DNA of 64,000 nucleotides from Bacteroides neonati (GTDB taxonomy: Bacteria > Bacteroidota > Bacteroidia > Bacteroidales > Bacteroidaceae): NCBI RefSeq assembly GCF_000499785.1, contig NZ_HG726025.1, forward strand, positions 207,586 through 271,585, in the 5' to 3' direction. The notes under the pieces are model-generated. The model did no database searches. It was given only the letters and a program-made list of their open reading frames with translations, and was not told where the DNA came from. The first letter of the stretch is position 1. Each line of letters opens with the position of its first letter. Made by a program: the position numbers and the translations under genes. Of this stretch, positions 15,972-24,136 are shown one piece after another.

Positions 15972-17615
15972 ATGACTAAAAGTGCATTGCAAATCGCAAG
16001 GGCTGCTTACCAGCCCAAACTCCCTAAAGCGCTGAAGGGTTCAGTGAAAGCCGTTGAAGGCGCAGCTACTCAATCAGTAGCCGATCAGGAAGCTATCAAA
16101 CAATTATTCCCGAATACATACGGCATGCCTCTTATCACATTTGAAGAAGGCGCAGCAGTACAATTGCCTGCTATGAACGTAGGTGTGATTCTTTCGGGCG
16201 GACAAGCTCCCGGCGGACACAATGTAATTTCGGGTCTGTTCGACGGATTGAAAGCATTGAACAAAGAGAGCCGTTTGTTTGGTTTCATTTTGGGCCCCGG
16301 CGGTTTGGTCGATCATAACTATATGGAACTGACTGCCGATATCATCGACGAATACCGCAACACGGGTGGTTTCGATATCATCGGCTCGGGTCGTACAAAG
16401 CTCGAGAGTACTGCACAATTTGATAAAGGTCTCGAAATTATCGACCAATTGGGTATCAAAGCATTGGTGATTATCGGTGGCGATGACTCTAATACAAATG
16501 CTTGCGTATTGGCAGAGTATTATGCTGCTAAGAAAACAGGTGTACAGGTTATCGGTTGTCCGAAAACCATCGATGGTGACTTGAAAAACGAAATGATCGA
16601 AACGTCTTTTGGTTTCGACACCGCTTGTAAAGTGTACTCTGAGGTAATCGGTAACATTCAACGCGACTGTAACTCTGCTCGCAAATACTGGCACTTTGTG
16701 AAGTTGATGGGTCGTTCGGCTTCTCACATCGCATTGGAATGTGCTTTGCAGGTACAACCCAACGTATGTATCGTATCCGAAGAGGTAGAAGAGAAGAATA
16801 TGTCGCTCGATGATGTAGTGACTTACATCGCTCAGGTAGTGGCCAACCGTGCTGCCGAAGGCAATAACTTCGGTACGGTGTTGATTCCCGAAGGATTGGT
16901 AGAGTTTATCCCTGCTATGAAACGTTTGATCGCCGAACTGAATGACTTCCTGGCTCACAATGCCGAAGAGTTCGCTCAGATTAAGAAATCTCACCAACGC
17001 GACTATATCATCCGCAAACTTTCTGCCGAAAACTCTGCTATCTATGCAAGTCTTCCCGAAGGTGTAGCCCGTCAGTTGACGTTGGATCGCGACCCACACG
17101 GTAACGTACAGGTATCGCTTATCGAAACAGAGAAGTTGTTGTCTGAAATGGTAGCTGCGAAACTGGCTGTTTGGAAAGAAGAAGGCAAGTTCGACGGTAA
17201 GTTTGCCGCACAGCACCACTTCTTCGGTTACGAAGGTCGTTGCGCTGCTCCATCTAACTACGATGCCGACTACTGCTACTCATTGGGCTATACGGCTTCT
17301 ATGCTGATCGCTAACGGTAAAACCGGTTATATGTCGTCTGTACGCAACACAACAGCTCCTGCTTCTGAGTGGATTGCCGGCGGTGTGCCTATCACGATGA
17401 TGATGAACATGGAACGTCGTCATGGCGAAATGAAGCCTGTTATTCAGAAAGCACTTGTGAAATTGGACGGTGCTCCTTTCAAAGCATTTGCTGCACAGCG
17501 TGACCGTTGGGCGTTGACTACGGATTATGTATATCCGGGTCCTATCCAATATTTCGGTCCTACCGAAGTTTGTGACCAGCCAACTAAAACGTTGCAGCTC
17601 GAGCAAGCTAAATAA
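15972..17615 (+). CDS. pfp: Diphosphate-fructose-6-phosphate 1-phosphotransferase
   Basis: A 547-aa phosphofructokinase of the long PPi-dependent group. GGDD at 169-172 (IIGGDDSNTNA) carries the second Asp that selects pyrophosphate over ATP, and PKTIDGD lies at 197-203. It catalyses reversible phosphorylation of fructose-6-phosphate with PPi in glycolysis/gluconeogenesis in the cytoplasm. Length matches the Bacteroides and plant-beta-like enzymes. It is divergent from the patatin gene and followed by a hairpin before the GH25 gene. Confidence 0.96.
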   Translation: MTKSALQIARAAYQPKLPKALKGSVKAVEGAATQSVADQEAIKQLFPNTYGMPLITFEEGAAVQLPAMNVGVILSGGQAPGGHNVISGLFDGLKALNKESRLFGFILGPGGLVDHNYMELTADIIDEYRNTGGFDIIGSGRTKLESTAQFDKGLEIIDQLGIKALVIIGGDDSNTNACVLAEYYAAKKTGVQVIGCPKTIDGDLKNEMIETSFGFDTACKVYSEVIGNIQRDCNSARKYWHFVKLMGRSASHIALECALQVQPNVCIVSEEVEEKNMSLDDVVTYIAQVVANRAAEGNNFGTVLIPEGLVEFIPAMKRLIAELNDFLAHNAEEFAQIKKSHQRDYIIRKLSAENSAIYASLPEGVARQLTLDRDPHGNVQVSLIETEKLLSEMVAAKLAVWKEEGKFDGKFAAQHHFFGYEGRCAAPSNYDADYCYSLGYTASMLIANGKTGYMSSVRNTTAPASEWIAGGVPITMMMNMERRHGEMKPVIQKALVKLDGAPFKAFAAQRDRWALTTDYVYPGPIQYFGPTEVCDQPTKTLQLEQAK

Positions 17616-17624
17616 ATATTTATT

Positions 17625-17659
17625 CATCGCAGAGCATACATCCGGTGTGCTCTGTGATG
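17625..17659 (+). terminator. Hairpin after pfp
   Basis: CATCGCAGAGCA (17625-17636) pairs with TGCTCTGTGATG (17648-17659), with one mismatch. It is followed by A-rich rather than T-rich sequence, so it may protect the 3' end or attenuate instead of terminating fully. Confidence 0.5.
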
Positions 17660-17673
17660 AAAAATAACACCTA

Positions 17674-18522
17674 ATGACACCTCGCAAACCCATACCTTCT
17701 CGCAAGAAAACCACTGGTGCTTCTCATCGCTCTCCGCGAAAAAAGAAGAAGACTATGCGTTCCATGCCCACTTGGTTACGAAACACGCTTGCCCTTTTGT
17801 TGGTAGGCATCTTCTCCGTCTCTTTTTATTATTTTGTCATCCGTCCCTATTCCTATCGTTGGAAAGAGTGCTATGGTCAGAAAGCCTATGGTATCTGCCT
17901 GCCATGTTGCTATGAGGTGCACGGTATCGACATCTCCCACTATCAGGGAGCCATTGATTGGGACAGACTGGCCGAGAATCGGGATGCGGAATTCCCACTT
18001 CACTTCATCTTTATGAAGGCGACCGAAGGAGGCGATCATGGCGATGATACCTTTGAACAAAACTTTTCGGAAGCAGGAAAGCGCGGATTTATTCGTGGAG
18101 CTTATCACTTCTTTTCGCCTAAAACCGACCCGTTGCGACAGGCCGATTTCTTTATCCGTACCGTTAAACTATCGGCAGGCGATCTGCCACCGGTTCTCGA
18201 TGTAGAGGTACGTGGCAAAAAGACTAAAAAGGAATTACAACACAACATCAAACGTTGGCTCGATAGGGTAGAGGCTCATTATGGAGTGAAGCCTATTCTC
18301 TATACCTCTTATAAATTCAAAACCAGCTACCTGGATGATTCTCTGTTTAATGCTTATCCGTATTGGATTGCACATTACTATGTAGATTCGGTTCGTTATA
18401 CCGGCAAGTGGCACTTCTGGCAGCATACCGATATCGGCACCGTGCCCGGTATCAAACACGATGTCGATCTGAATGTATTCAACGGTACATTGGAGGAGCT
18501 ACAGAAAATGACTATAAAGTAA
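17674..18522 (+). CDS. GH25 lysozyme-like muramidase
   Basis: A 282-aa protein with a very basic N-terminus (1-28), one membrane anchor (about 37-55) and a GH25 domain from about 84. GIDISHYQG places the conserved Asp at 86, and PPVLDVE gives the DxE pair (D176, E178). GH25 enzymes cut the MurNAc-GlcNAc bond of peptidoglycan. The anchor puts the domain in the periplasm, suggesting a wall-remodelling role and not a phage lysin. The last 11 bp overlap the 3' end of convergent prmA. Confidence 0.92.
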   Translation: MTPRKPIPSRKKTTGASHRSPRKKKKTMRSMPTWLRNTLALLLVGIFSVSFYYFVIRPYSYRWKECYGQKAYGICLPCCYEVHGIDISHYQGAIDWDRLAENRDAEFPLHFIFMKATEGGDHGDDTFEQNFSEAGKRGFIRGAYHFFSPKTDPLRQADFFIRTVKLSAGDLPPVLDVEVRGKKTKKELQHNIKRWLDRVEAHYGVKPILYTSYKFKTSYLDDSLFNAYPYWIAHYYVDSVRYTGKWHFWQHTDIGTVPGIKHDVDLNVFNGTLEELQKMTIK

Positions 18523-19354
18523 ACTTCACTGCTGCCCAGCGATTCTTCTCTTTTTGATGAACGAAGGTGAGTCCATTGCGTTCGGCTTCGGCGCGAATCA
18601 CAGGCACATCGTCTATATAAAACCCGCTCATATAGAGTTCGGAACCCGGTTGCATGCAAGCGATATAGTGCTTCATGTCGTTCACTAATATGTTACGGTT
18701 GATGTTGGCAATTACTACATCAAACGGTCCTTTTCCTTGAAGGATGGAGGCATCGCCTTCTTTTACCTCGATATCGGTCAATCCGTTCAGCGCAATGTTT
18801 TCGATGGAGTTGCGCACACACCATTCGTCAATATCAATAGCCAAACAAGGTGCTGCCCCACGCAGGCGAGCTAGAATGGCAAGGATAGACGTTCCACAAC
18901 CCATGTCGAGCACCGACTTGCCGTTGAGTGTTGTTTCAAGCAACTCGCCGATGATGAGGCTGGTCGTTTCGTGGTGTCCGGTACCGAAGGCCATCTGAGG
19001 ATTGATCACAATGTCATACTCCACCTGTGGCACATCGTGGTGAAAGGTGCTGTGAATAACACAGCGGTCGCCAATGATGATGGGCTGGAAGAAATTCTTT
19101 TCCCACTCCTCGTTCCAATCCTTATCCTCCGCTTCTACGTAAGAGTAAGTGATGTCTGTGTCGGGTATCGGGAATTCGGCAATGGCTTCCTTAATGGCTG
19201 ATTCATCGCACAATGCTTGCTGTATGTAGGCAGTCAGCCCGTTGTCGGTTGTCACAAAACTTTCAAAACCGGCTTCGCCCAATACGGCTGCCAGCACGTC
19301 GCTCACTGTTTCCGAACAAGGACGGGTGCTAAATGTAAATTCGAAATACTTCAT
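18512..19354 (-). CDS. prmA: Ribosomal protein L11 methyltransferase
   Basis: A 280-aa protein with an N-terminal substrate-binding domain and a class I methyltransferase domain (VLDMGCGTSILAILA). PrmA methylates amino groups of ribosomal protein L11 using S-adenosylmethionine. NPQMAFGTGHHETT, a PrmA signature just before the SAM motif, makes the assignment specific. A TACCTTTG -7 box (19374-19381, minus) lies about 20 bp upstream of the start. Confidence 0.95.
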   Translation of the reverse strand: MKYFEFTFSTRPCSETVSDVLAAVLGEAGFESFVTTDNGLTAYIQQALCDESAIKEAIAEFPIPDTDITYSYVEAEDKDWNEEWEKNFFQPIIIGDRCVIHSTFHHDVPQVEYDIVINPQMAFGTGHHETTSLIIGELLETTLNGKSVLDMGCGTSILAILARLRGAAPCLAIDIDEWCVRNSIENIALNGLTDIEVKEGDASILQGKGPFDVVIANINRNILVNDMKHYIACMQPGSELYMSGFYIDDVPVIRAEAERNGLTFVHQKEKNRWAAVKFTL

Positions 19355-19854
19355 TCAATTTATCTTTTATTTGCAAAGGTATTACTTTCTTTCGAATAGA
19401 ATATTTGAACCCATCGGCAAATGGCCTTATTAACACTTTTAACATGCATTCTTTCCTCACTATCCTCCCCGTTTCTCTAAGTATGCCCAACCGTTCAATA
19501 GAGTAGGCGTAGCGAAAATAATACGCTGTTTGATCATGTGCCGTTTCTTGTACAAAAAAGCTGGCGGCTTTTTCTGAAAAGGCCGCCAGCTTTTTAAATT
19601 TTCTCTCGGGCTTTTTTAAAAAGGCGACCGGCTTTTTTCGATTAATTCACGGGCTTTTAAAACATCGTCTCAATACCTTTTTATAGATGTATTTGTCGCA
19701 CTATATACTTTGATCCGTGCTCATTTTATTGGTAAATCAACGTTATTAGGGAAATCCCTATAATAGTTTGGGGAAAATCTCCCTTTAATAGTAAACACCT
19801 TGATTATCTTTGTATCGTGAATAAAAAGAGTAAAAACCAATAAACCACAGAAAT
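19355..19854. other. 500-bp divergent intergenic region between prmA and the Gly/Ser-rich gene
   Basis: No supported ORF. From left to right it holds the prmA -7 box, a strong hairpin at 19554-19596, a cluster of GGCTTTTTT tracts (19608-19655), two GGGA...TCCC-type short inverted repeats (19749-19783) and TATCTTTG (19805-19812) as a likely -7 box for the gene at 19855. Confidence 0.6.
19554..19596. terminator. Strong bidirectional hairpin between divergent genes
   Basis: AAAAAGCTGGCGGC pairs perfectly with GCCGCCAGCTTTTT around a 12-nt loop, giving a T-tract on either strand. It lies between two genes that are transcribed away from each other, so it serves neither as their terminator. It might end a short unannotated RNA. 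Confidence 0.7.
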
Positions 19855-21129
19855 ATGAAAAAGATTGTTTTTTTATCGCTGTTTGCCTTGGCTCTTCCAC
19901 TGGTGGGGATGATGGCACAAAGCAATGATGACGACCTTTACTTCATTCCTTCGAAAGAGAAAGCAGCACCTGCACCGGTGAAGCGAGCTCCTGCGAAGCG
20001 AGAGGTAACTACTAATATTTATACATCGCCCGGTACTACGGTCGTTGTGCAAGACCGCAAAGGAAAGACGCGTGATATAGACGAATACAACCGCCGTTAC
20101 GAGGCTCGCGACAATGAGTTTGTCATGGAAGATGATACACTGTTTGTTCAAGAAAAAGCCCGTCCGGATTTGGATGGCGAATGGGTGAACGGTGAGTTCA
20201 ACGGTTCGCGTGAAGATTATGAATATGCCGAACGCATCATTCGTTTCCGTAATCCGCGTTACGCCATTAGCATCAGCAGCCCGCTCTATTGGGATGTTGT
20301 TTATGGCAGCAACTCGTGGGACTGGAATGTGTACAGCGATGGGTTATATGCATACGCTTTCCCTACTTTCAGCAATCGCCTTTGGTGGGATTGGCGCTTC
20401 AACTCTTACGGTTCTAGCTGGGGCTTCGGCTTTGGTTCTCCTTATTATGCCGGCAGCTATTGGGGCGGCTGGTATGGCGGCTACTGGGGTGGCGGCTGGG
20501 GTGGCTATTGGGGACATCACCACCACGGATATTATCCCGGATGGGGTGGCGGCGGTCACTATCCAAGTTGGGGTGGTGGAAGCTGGGACAGCAACCGGGT
20601 GTATACCAATCGTCGCTCGTCGGGCAGATCAGAATACAGTAACGGTATTAGAAGGCAAGAGGGAAGTTCGATTAGAGGCGAAGGCTCATCGACCAGACGA
20701 GTTGTTGGAACACGTACGTCGACAGGTACACGCTCGTATGATCGCAGCAACTCTATCCGTGTAGAAGGTAATCGTCAAGGCGTAAGTAGCGGTAGAGATG
20801 CCTCGACTCGTCGGAGCACCTATACGCGCCCAAGTAGTACACGTAGTTCTGCCGGTGAAGGTGTACGCCGAGAGATGGTTCGTAGTAGCTCTGAATCTAC
20901 CCGCAGCTATAATCGTGGAAGCTCTACATCAATGCCTTCACGTAGTTCTTCTACAGAAAGTACACGTCGATCTTATGACAATAGCTCAAATAGCCGTAGC
21001 TATACTCCAAGTAGCGGTAGTAGCTCTCGTTCGAGCAGCAGCTATTCCGGTGGAGGTGGTAGTTCATCGCGCTCTAGCAGTGGTGGTGGCGGATCAAGCA
21101 GAAGTAGTAGTGGCAGTAGCCGAAGATAG
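19855..21129 (+). CDS. Exported low-complexity protein rich in Trp/Gly/His then Arg/Ser
   Basis: The 424-aa product starts with a signal peptide (MKKIVFLSLFALALPLVGMMAQ). Residues about 25-150 are ordinary sequence rich in Asp/Glu and aromatics. Residues about 185-245 are dominated by Trp, Gly, Tyr and His (HHHH at 222-225). From about 250 to the end it is Arg/Ser/Thr repeats finishing in Ser-Gly runs. No enzyme motif is seen. It is probably an exported, partly disordered envelope protein. It lies 34 bp before the FadL-like gene, so they are likely co-expressed. TATCTTTG at 19805-19812 is its probable -7 box. Confidence 0.8.
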   Translation: MKKIVFLSLFALALPLVGMMAQSNDDDLYFIPSKEKAAPAPVKRAPAKREVTTNIYTSPGTTVVVQDRKGKTRDIDEYNRRYEARDNEFVMEDDTLFVQEKARPDLDGEWVNGEFNGSREDYEYAERIIRFRNPRYAISISSPLYWDVVYGSNSWDWNVYSDGLYAYAFPTFSNRLWWDWRFNSYGSSWGFGFGSPYYAGSYWGGWYGGYWGGGWGGYWGHHHHGYYPGWGGGGHYPSWGGGSWDSNRVYTNRRSSGRSEYSNGIRRQEGSSIRGEGSSTRRVVGTRTSTGTRSYDRSNSIRVEGNRQGVSSGRDASTRRSTYTRPSSTRSSAGEGVRREMVRSSSESTRSYNRGSSTSMPSRSSSTESTRRSYDNSSNSRSYTPSSGSSSRSSSSYSGGGGSSSRSSSGGGGSSRSSSGSSRR

Positions 21130-21163
21130 GTTGAGTATACACTTTAAAACAGAGTAGTAAACA

Positions 21164-22816
21164 ATGAAAAAAATAATGACTTTAACGGCATTCTCTTTGC
21201 TTATTGCAGCGGGAGTAAGTGCACAAACAGTGTACGATGCCGCTAATATAACAAGTAAAGATTTAAACGGAACAGCTCGTTTTGTAGGTATGGGTGGTGC
21301 TATGGGTGCTCTTGGTGGTGATATATCGACTATCGGATCAAACCCCGCAGGTATCGGTATTTATCGAAGCAACGATATAATGACTACATTTGGCTTATCG
21401 GCCTATGGTACAGAAAGTGTCTTTTCCGGAAATAAATTCAATTCGGATAAAATGCGCGGCTCGTTTGATAATATTGGAGTTGTCTTTTCTAGTAAAATAG
21501 GTAACCAAACCTCATTGCGTTATGTTAACTTTGGTTTTAACTACAAACGTGCCAAGTCTTTTAATCGCAATATGGAGATGGGGGGGAATATAGGAGCTTA
21601 TTCCCAATCGTTTCAAATGGCTGCTCAGGCCGATGGAATAGATAAGCCTATGTGGGATAATGGAAATCGATACACCAATCGAGACATTGGTTGGTTGTCT
21701 GCACTAGGATATGATGGATATTTGATTAATCCTCAGATTACTACAGATAAAACAGATTTTCCTTATTTGGATAAAGATGGTAAGCCGATACTTGATAAGG
21801 ATGGTAACCCTCAATACGTAAATTACAAATTCTATCAAAGCATAGCTGGTAATAATACTGATCTTAATTATCGTTCCGAGGAGCGTGGAGGTATCGATCA
21901 GTACGATTTTAATATTTCCTTTAATCTGAATGATCGTGTCTATTTGGGAGCAACCGTAGGAGCGTATTCTGTAAATTATAATAAATACACCTATCATAAA
22001 GAAATGTTTGGCGATGATCAAGGTTATAACTTACAGAGTTGGAATAAGATCAATGGCTCTGGATTTGATATTAAGTTGGGAATGATTATACGCCCGTTCG
22101 AGTTCTCTCCACTTCGTATTGGTTTGGCTGTACATACTCCTACGTTTTATAGTCTTGAATTGGCTACAAATGCTCGTATAGAAACCGATGTTTGGGACCA
22201 GGAAGCAGGTAAGATATTGCCTCATGATATAGATACGTATAAAGAATTAAATAATAAAGATATGATTCGCGAGTTCAATCTTCGCACTCCTTGGACTTAT
22301 AATGTAAGTTTGGGATATACCGTAGGTAAAAGTTTGGCCTTAGGTGCGGAATATGAATATCAGAATTATTCAAAATCGAAGTTTCTTGACCCACAGGGGT
22401 ATGCAGGTGCTTTTGAATATGAGAATAGCACCATGCCTATGCTTAAGGGGGTGAACACATTCCGTATCGGAGCAGAGTACAAAGTGATTCCTCAATTTGC
22501 TTTACGCGCTGGTTATAACCACAGTTCGGCTGCATTTCATAGCAATGCGTTTAAGGATTTGCCAATAAACTCTATTCAGACTGATACTGATTTTGCTAAT
22601 TCGCAATCTAAAAACAACTACACGTTGGGTGTTGGCTATCGTGGTTCTCTATTTTATGCAGACCTTGCATATAAGTACGCTACGTACAAAGAAGAATTCT
22701 TCCCATTTGTCAATACCTATGCTGATAATAATCAGACTGTAGTAGAAACTCCTAATGCTACGATTGTAACCAATACCCGCAGTCAAGTACTCCTTACATT
22801 GGGTATACGCTTCTAA
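21164..22816 (+). CDS. Outer-membrane transport protein, OMPP1/FadL-like
   Basis: A 550-aa protein with a signal peptide (about 1-20, cleaved after SAQ) and an N-terminal segment GTARFVGMGGAMGALGGD...SNPAGI, the hatch motif of the FadL/OMPP1/TodX superfamily. The rest alternates in beta-barrel fashion and ends VLLTLGIRF, with a terminal Phe. Homologues in Bacteroides are often called hemin receptor, but a hydrophobic-molecule channel is the better-founded guess. It is the second gene after the Gly/Ser-rich exported protein. Confidence 0.85.
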   Translation: MKKIMTLTAFSLLIAAGVSAQTVYDAANITSKDLNGTARFVGMGGAMGALGGDISTIGSNPAGIGIYRSNDIMTTFGLSAYGTESVFSGNKFNSDKMRGSFDNIGVVFSSKIGNQTSLRYVNFGFNYKRAKSFNRNMEMGGNIGAYSQSFQMAAQADGIDKPMWDNGNRYTNRDIGWLSALGYDGYLINPQITTDKTDFPYLDKDGKPILDKDGNPQYVNYKFYQSIAGNNTDLNYRSEERGGIDQYDFNISFNLNDRVYLGATVGAYSVNYNKYTYHKEMFGDDQGYNLQSWNKINGSGFDIKLGMIIRPFEFSPLRIGLAVHTPTFYSLELATNARIETDVWDQEAGKILPHDIDTYKELNNKDMIREFNLRTPWTYNVSLGYTVGKSLALGAEYEYQNYSKSKFLDPQGYAGAFEYENSTMPMLKGVNTFRIGAEYKVIPQFALRAGYNHSSAAFHSNAFKDLPINSIQTDTDFANSQSKNNYTLGVGYRGSLFYADLAYKYATYKEEFFPFVNTYADNNQTVVETPNATIVTNTRSQVLLTLGIRF

Positions 22817-22857
22817 GAAAAAACAATTGCAACAATAACTTTCACTGTGTCGAAAAG

Positions 22858-22894
22858 AAATCCCCGAAGTGCGTTTAAGGTGCTCCGGGGATTC
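22858..22894. terminator. Hairpin terminator between the FadL-like and guanine deaminase genes
   Basis: AATCCCC (22859-22865) pairs with GGGGATT (22887-22893). The minus-strand side is followed by TTTCTTTT, so it best serves the leftward deaminase transcript, and it also sits behind the rightward barrel gene. Confidence 0.7.
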
Positions 22895-22924
22895 TTGATA
22901 TGATAGCAGTTCGTTTACCACATT

Positions 22925-23392
22925 TCAATATACTACTTTATCCGTTTTCTGGCTCCATGCTTCGAAGGCTTTCAGTGCCTCTTTATGTAGCAATATCTCC
23001 GACGGTAGCTTTCTGTCAGCAGGTTTCAGCTCGAGTTCGTCGTATATAAAAGAGTCGTCGAAACCTATGTTTTTAGCATCGGTCTTGTTATTACCATAAT
23101 ACATTTTGTCCAAACGTGCCCAATAGATGGCGCCTAGGCACATGGGGCAGGGTTCGCACGAAGTATATATTTCGTAACCACTCAGGTCGAATGTTCCCAA
23201 TTGCGAAGTCGCAGCACGGATGGCACTCACCTCGGCATGAGCCGTAGGGTCGCACAATGCAGTTACACGATTCACACCTGTAGCAATAATCTCCCCGTCT
23301 TTGGCTATCACAGCTCCAAAGGGGCCTCCGCCATTGGCTACGTTCTCTTTGGAAAGCTCAATGGCTTTCCGCATCAATTCTTCCTTAGTCAT
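22925..23392 (-). CDS. Guanine deaminase / nucleoside deaminase
   Basis: A 155-aa zinc deaminase with HAE (H52, E54) and PCPMC (C82, C85). Length and the C-terminal segment AFEAWSQKTDKVVY resemble the B. subtilis GuaD type, a domain-swapped enzyme that converts guanine to xanthine. Its promoter (23420-23451, minus) is well formed. It is divergent from the ECF sigma gene. Confidence 0.88.
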   Translation of the reverse strand: MTKEELMRKAIELSKENVANGGGPFGAVIAKDGEIIATGVNRVTALCDPTAHAEVSAIRAATSQLGTFDLSGYEIYTSCEPCPMCLGAIYWARLDKMYYGNNKTDAKNIGFDDSFIYDELELKPADRKLPSEILLHKEALKAFEAWSQKTDKVVY

Positions 23393-23419
23393 TTTTATAT
23401 TTGTTTTTTATTCCGATGA

Positions 23420-23451
23420 CAAAGATAATCATTCGTTGATATTCGGGCAAC
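23420..23451 (-). promoter_or_regulatory. Promoter of the guanine deaminase gene
   Basis: On the minus strand, TATCTTTG (23420-23427) lies 20 bp from GTTG (23448-23451, one mismatch to TTTG). A TATCTTTG for the divergent sigma gene is at 23472-23479. Confidence 0.55.
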
Positions 23452-23503
23452 CAACTAACGTTTAAAATGCTTATCTTTGAGCACGAATGAAAGGTAAGCA
23501 TTG

Positions 23504-24136
23504 ATGAAGAAAGCAAAAGTATACGATACGGAGAAAGAGCTTTGGCTGGCATTTCGGGAAGGAGATCGAAATGCTTTCGCCCAATTGTTCGAATCTTATT
23601 CGGATGCGATGTATGCTTACGGAAGAAAAATAACTGCCGATACCGAATTGGTTAAAGATACGATTCAGGATGTATTTGTGAAACTGTATCATAACCGCAG
23701 AAATTTGGGTGAAACTCAATCGCTGAAAGGCTATCTGCTTGTAGCGTTGAAGCGTACGTTGATAAATCATTTTAATGCTTCGTCGCCCGTTCTACTCTCC
23801 ATGGACGAGATGAACGCAGGAGCGTATGCAGATAACCGGCCATTTGAAATAGAACTTTCGGTTCAGGCTGTTTGCGAAAGCGAAGAGATTGATGCTGAAG
23901 AAGAAAACCGCCGGAAGTTGGCTGCTGTTTTGCAAGAACTAACCCCTCGTCAACGCGAAGCCATCTACCTTTATTATATACAAGAAATCCCGCTGATTGA
24001 AATTCCCGATATGTTGGGAATGAATTATCAATCAACGAGAAATCTATTGCATCGTGCTATGTCAAAGCTACGTCAGTGTATTACTTCTTCTTCACTGAGT
24101 ATGTCTGCTTTTTTACTCCAATACCTTTCAACGTAA
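23504..24136 (+). CDS. ECF sigma-70 factor, probable partner of the PUL FecR
   Basis: A 210-aa protein with region 2 (FAQLFESYSDAMYAYGRKI...DTIQDVFVKLY) and region 4 (LTPRQREAIYLYYIQEIPLIEI...NLLHRAMSKLR). It directs RNA polymerase to extracytoplasmic-response promoters. No other ECF gene adjoins the FecR gene at 33991, so this factor, at the opposite end of the same PUL, is the likely partner by inference. Its last 56 bp overlap the 3' end of GH65 on the other strand, adding about 19 residues after region 4. ATG 23504 is preferred to the TTG at 23501. Confidence 0.88.
   Translation: MKKAKVYDTEKELWLAFREGDRNAFAQLFESYSDAMYAYGRKITADTELVKDTIQDVFVKLYHNRRNLGETQSLKGYLLVALKRTLINHFNASSPVLLSMDEMNAGAYADNRPFEIELSVQAVCESEEIDAEEENRRKLAAVLQELTPRQREAIYLYYIQEIPLIEIPDMLGMNYQSTRNLLHRAMSKLRQCITSSSLSMSAFLLQYLST

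Noticed and set aside
16104..17219. 371-aa minus-strand ORF opposite pfp
   Set aside because: Shadow of the PPi-dependent phosphofructokinase, with no coherent motif.
20192..20764. 190-aa ORF in another frame of the Trp/Gly/His-rich gene
   Set aside because: Ala/Val/Ile runs arise from reading Gly/Trp repeats in a shifted frame. The upstream signal peptide belongs to the other frame.
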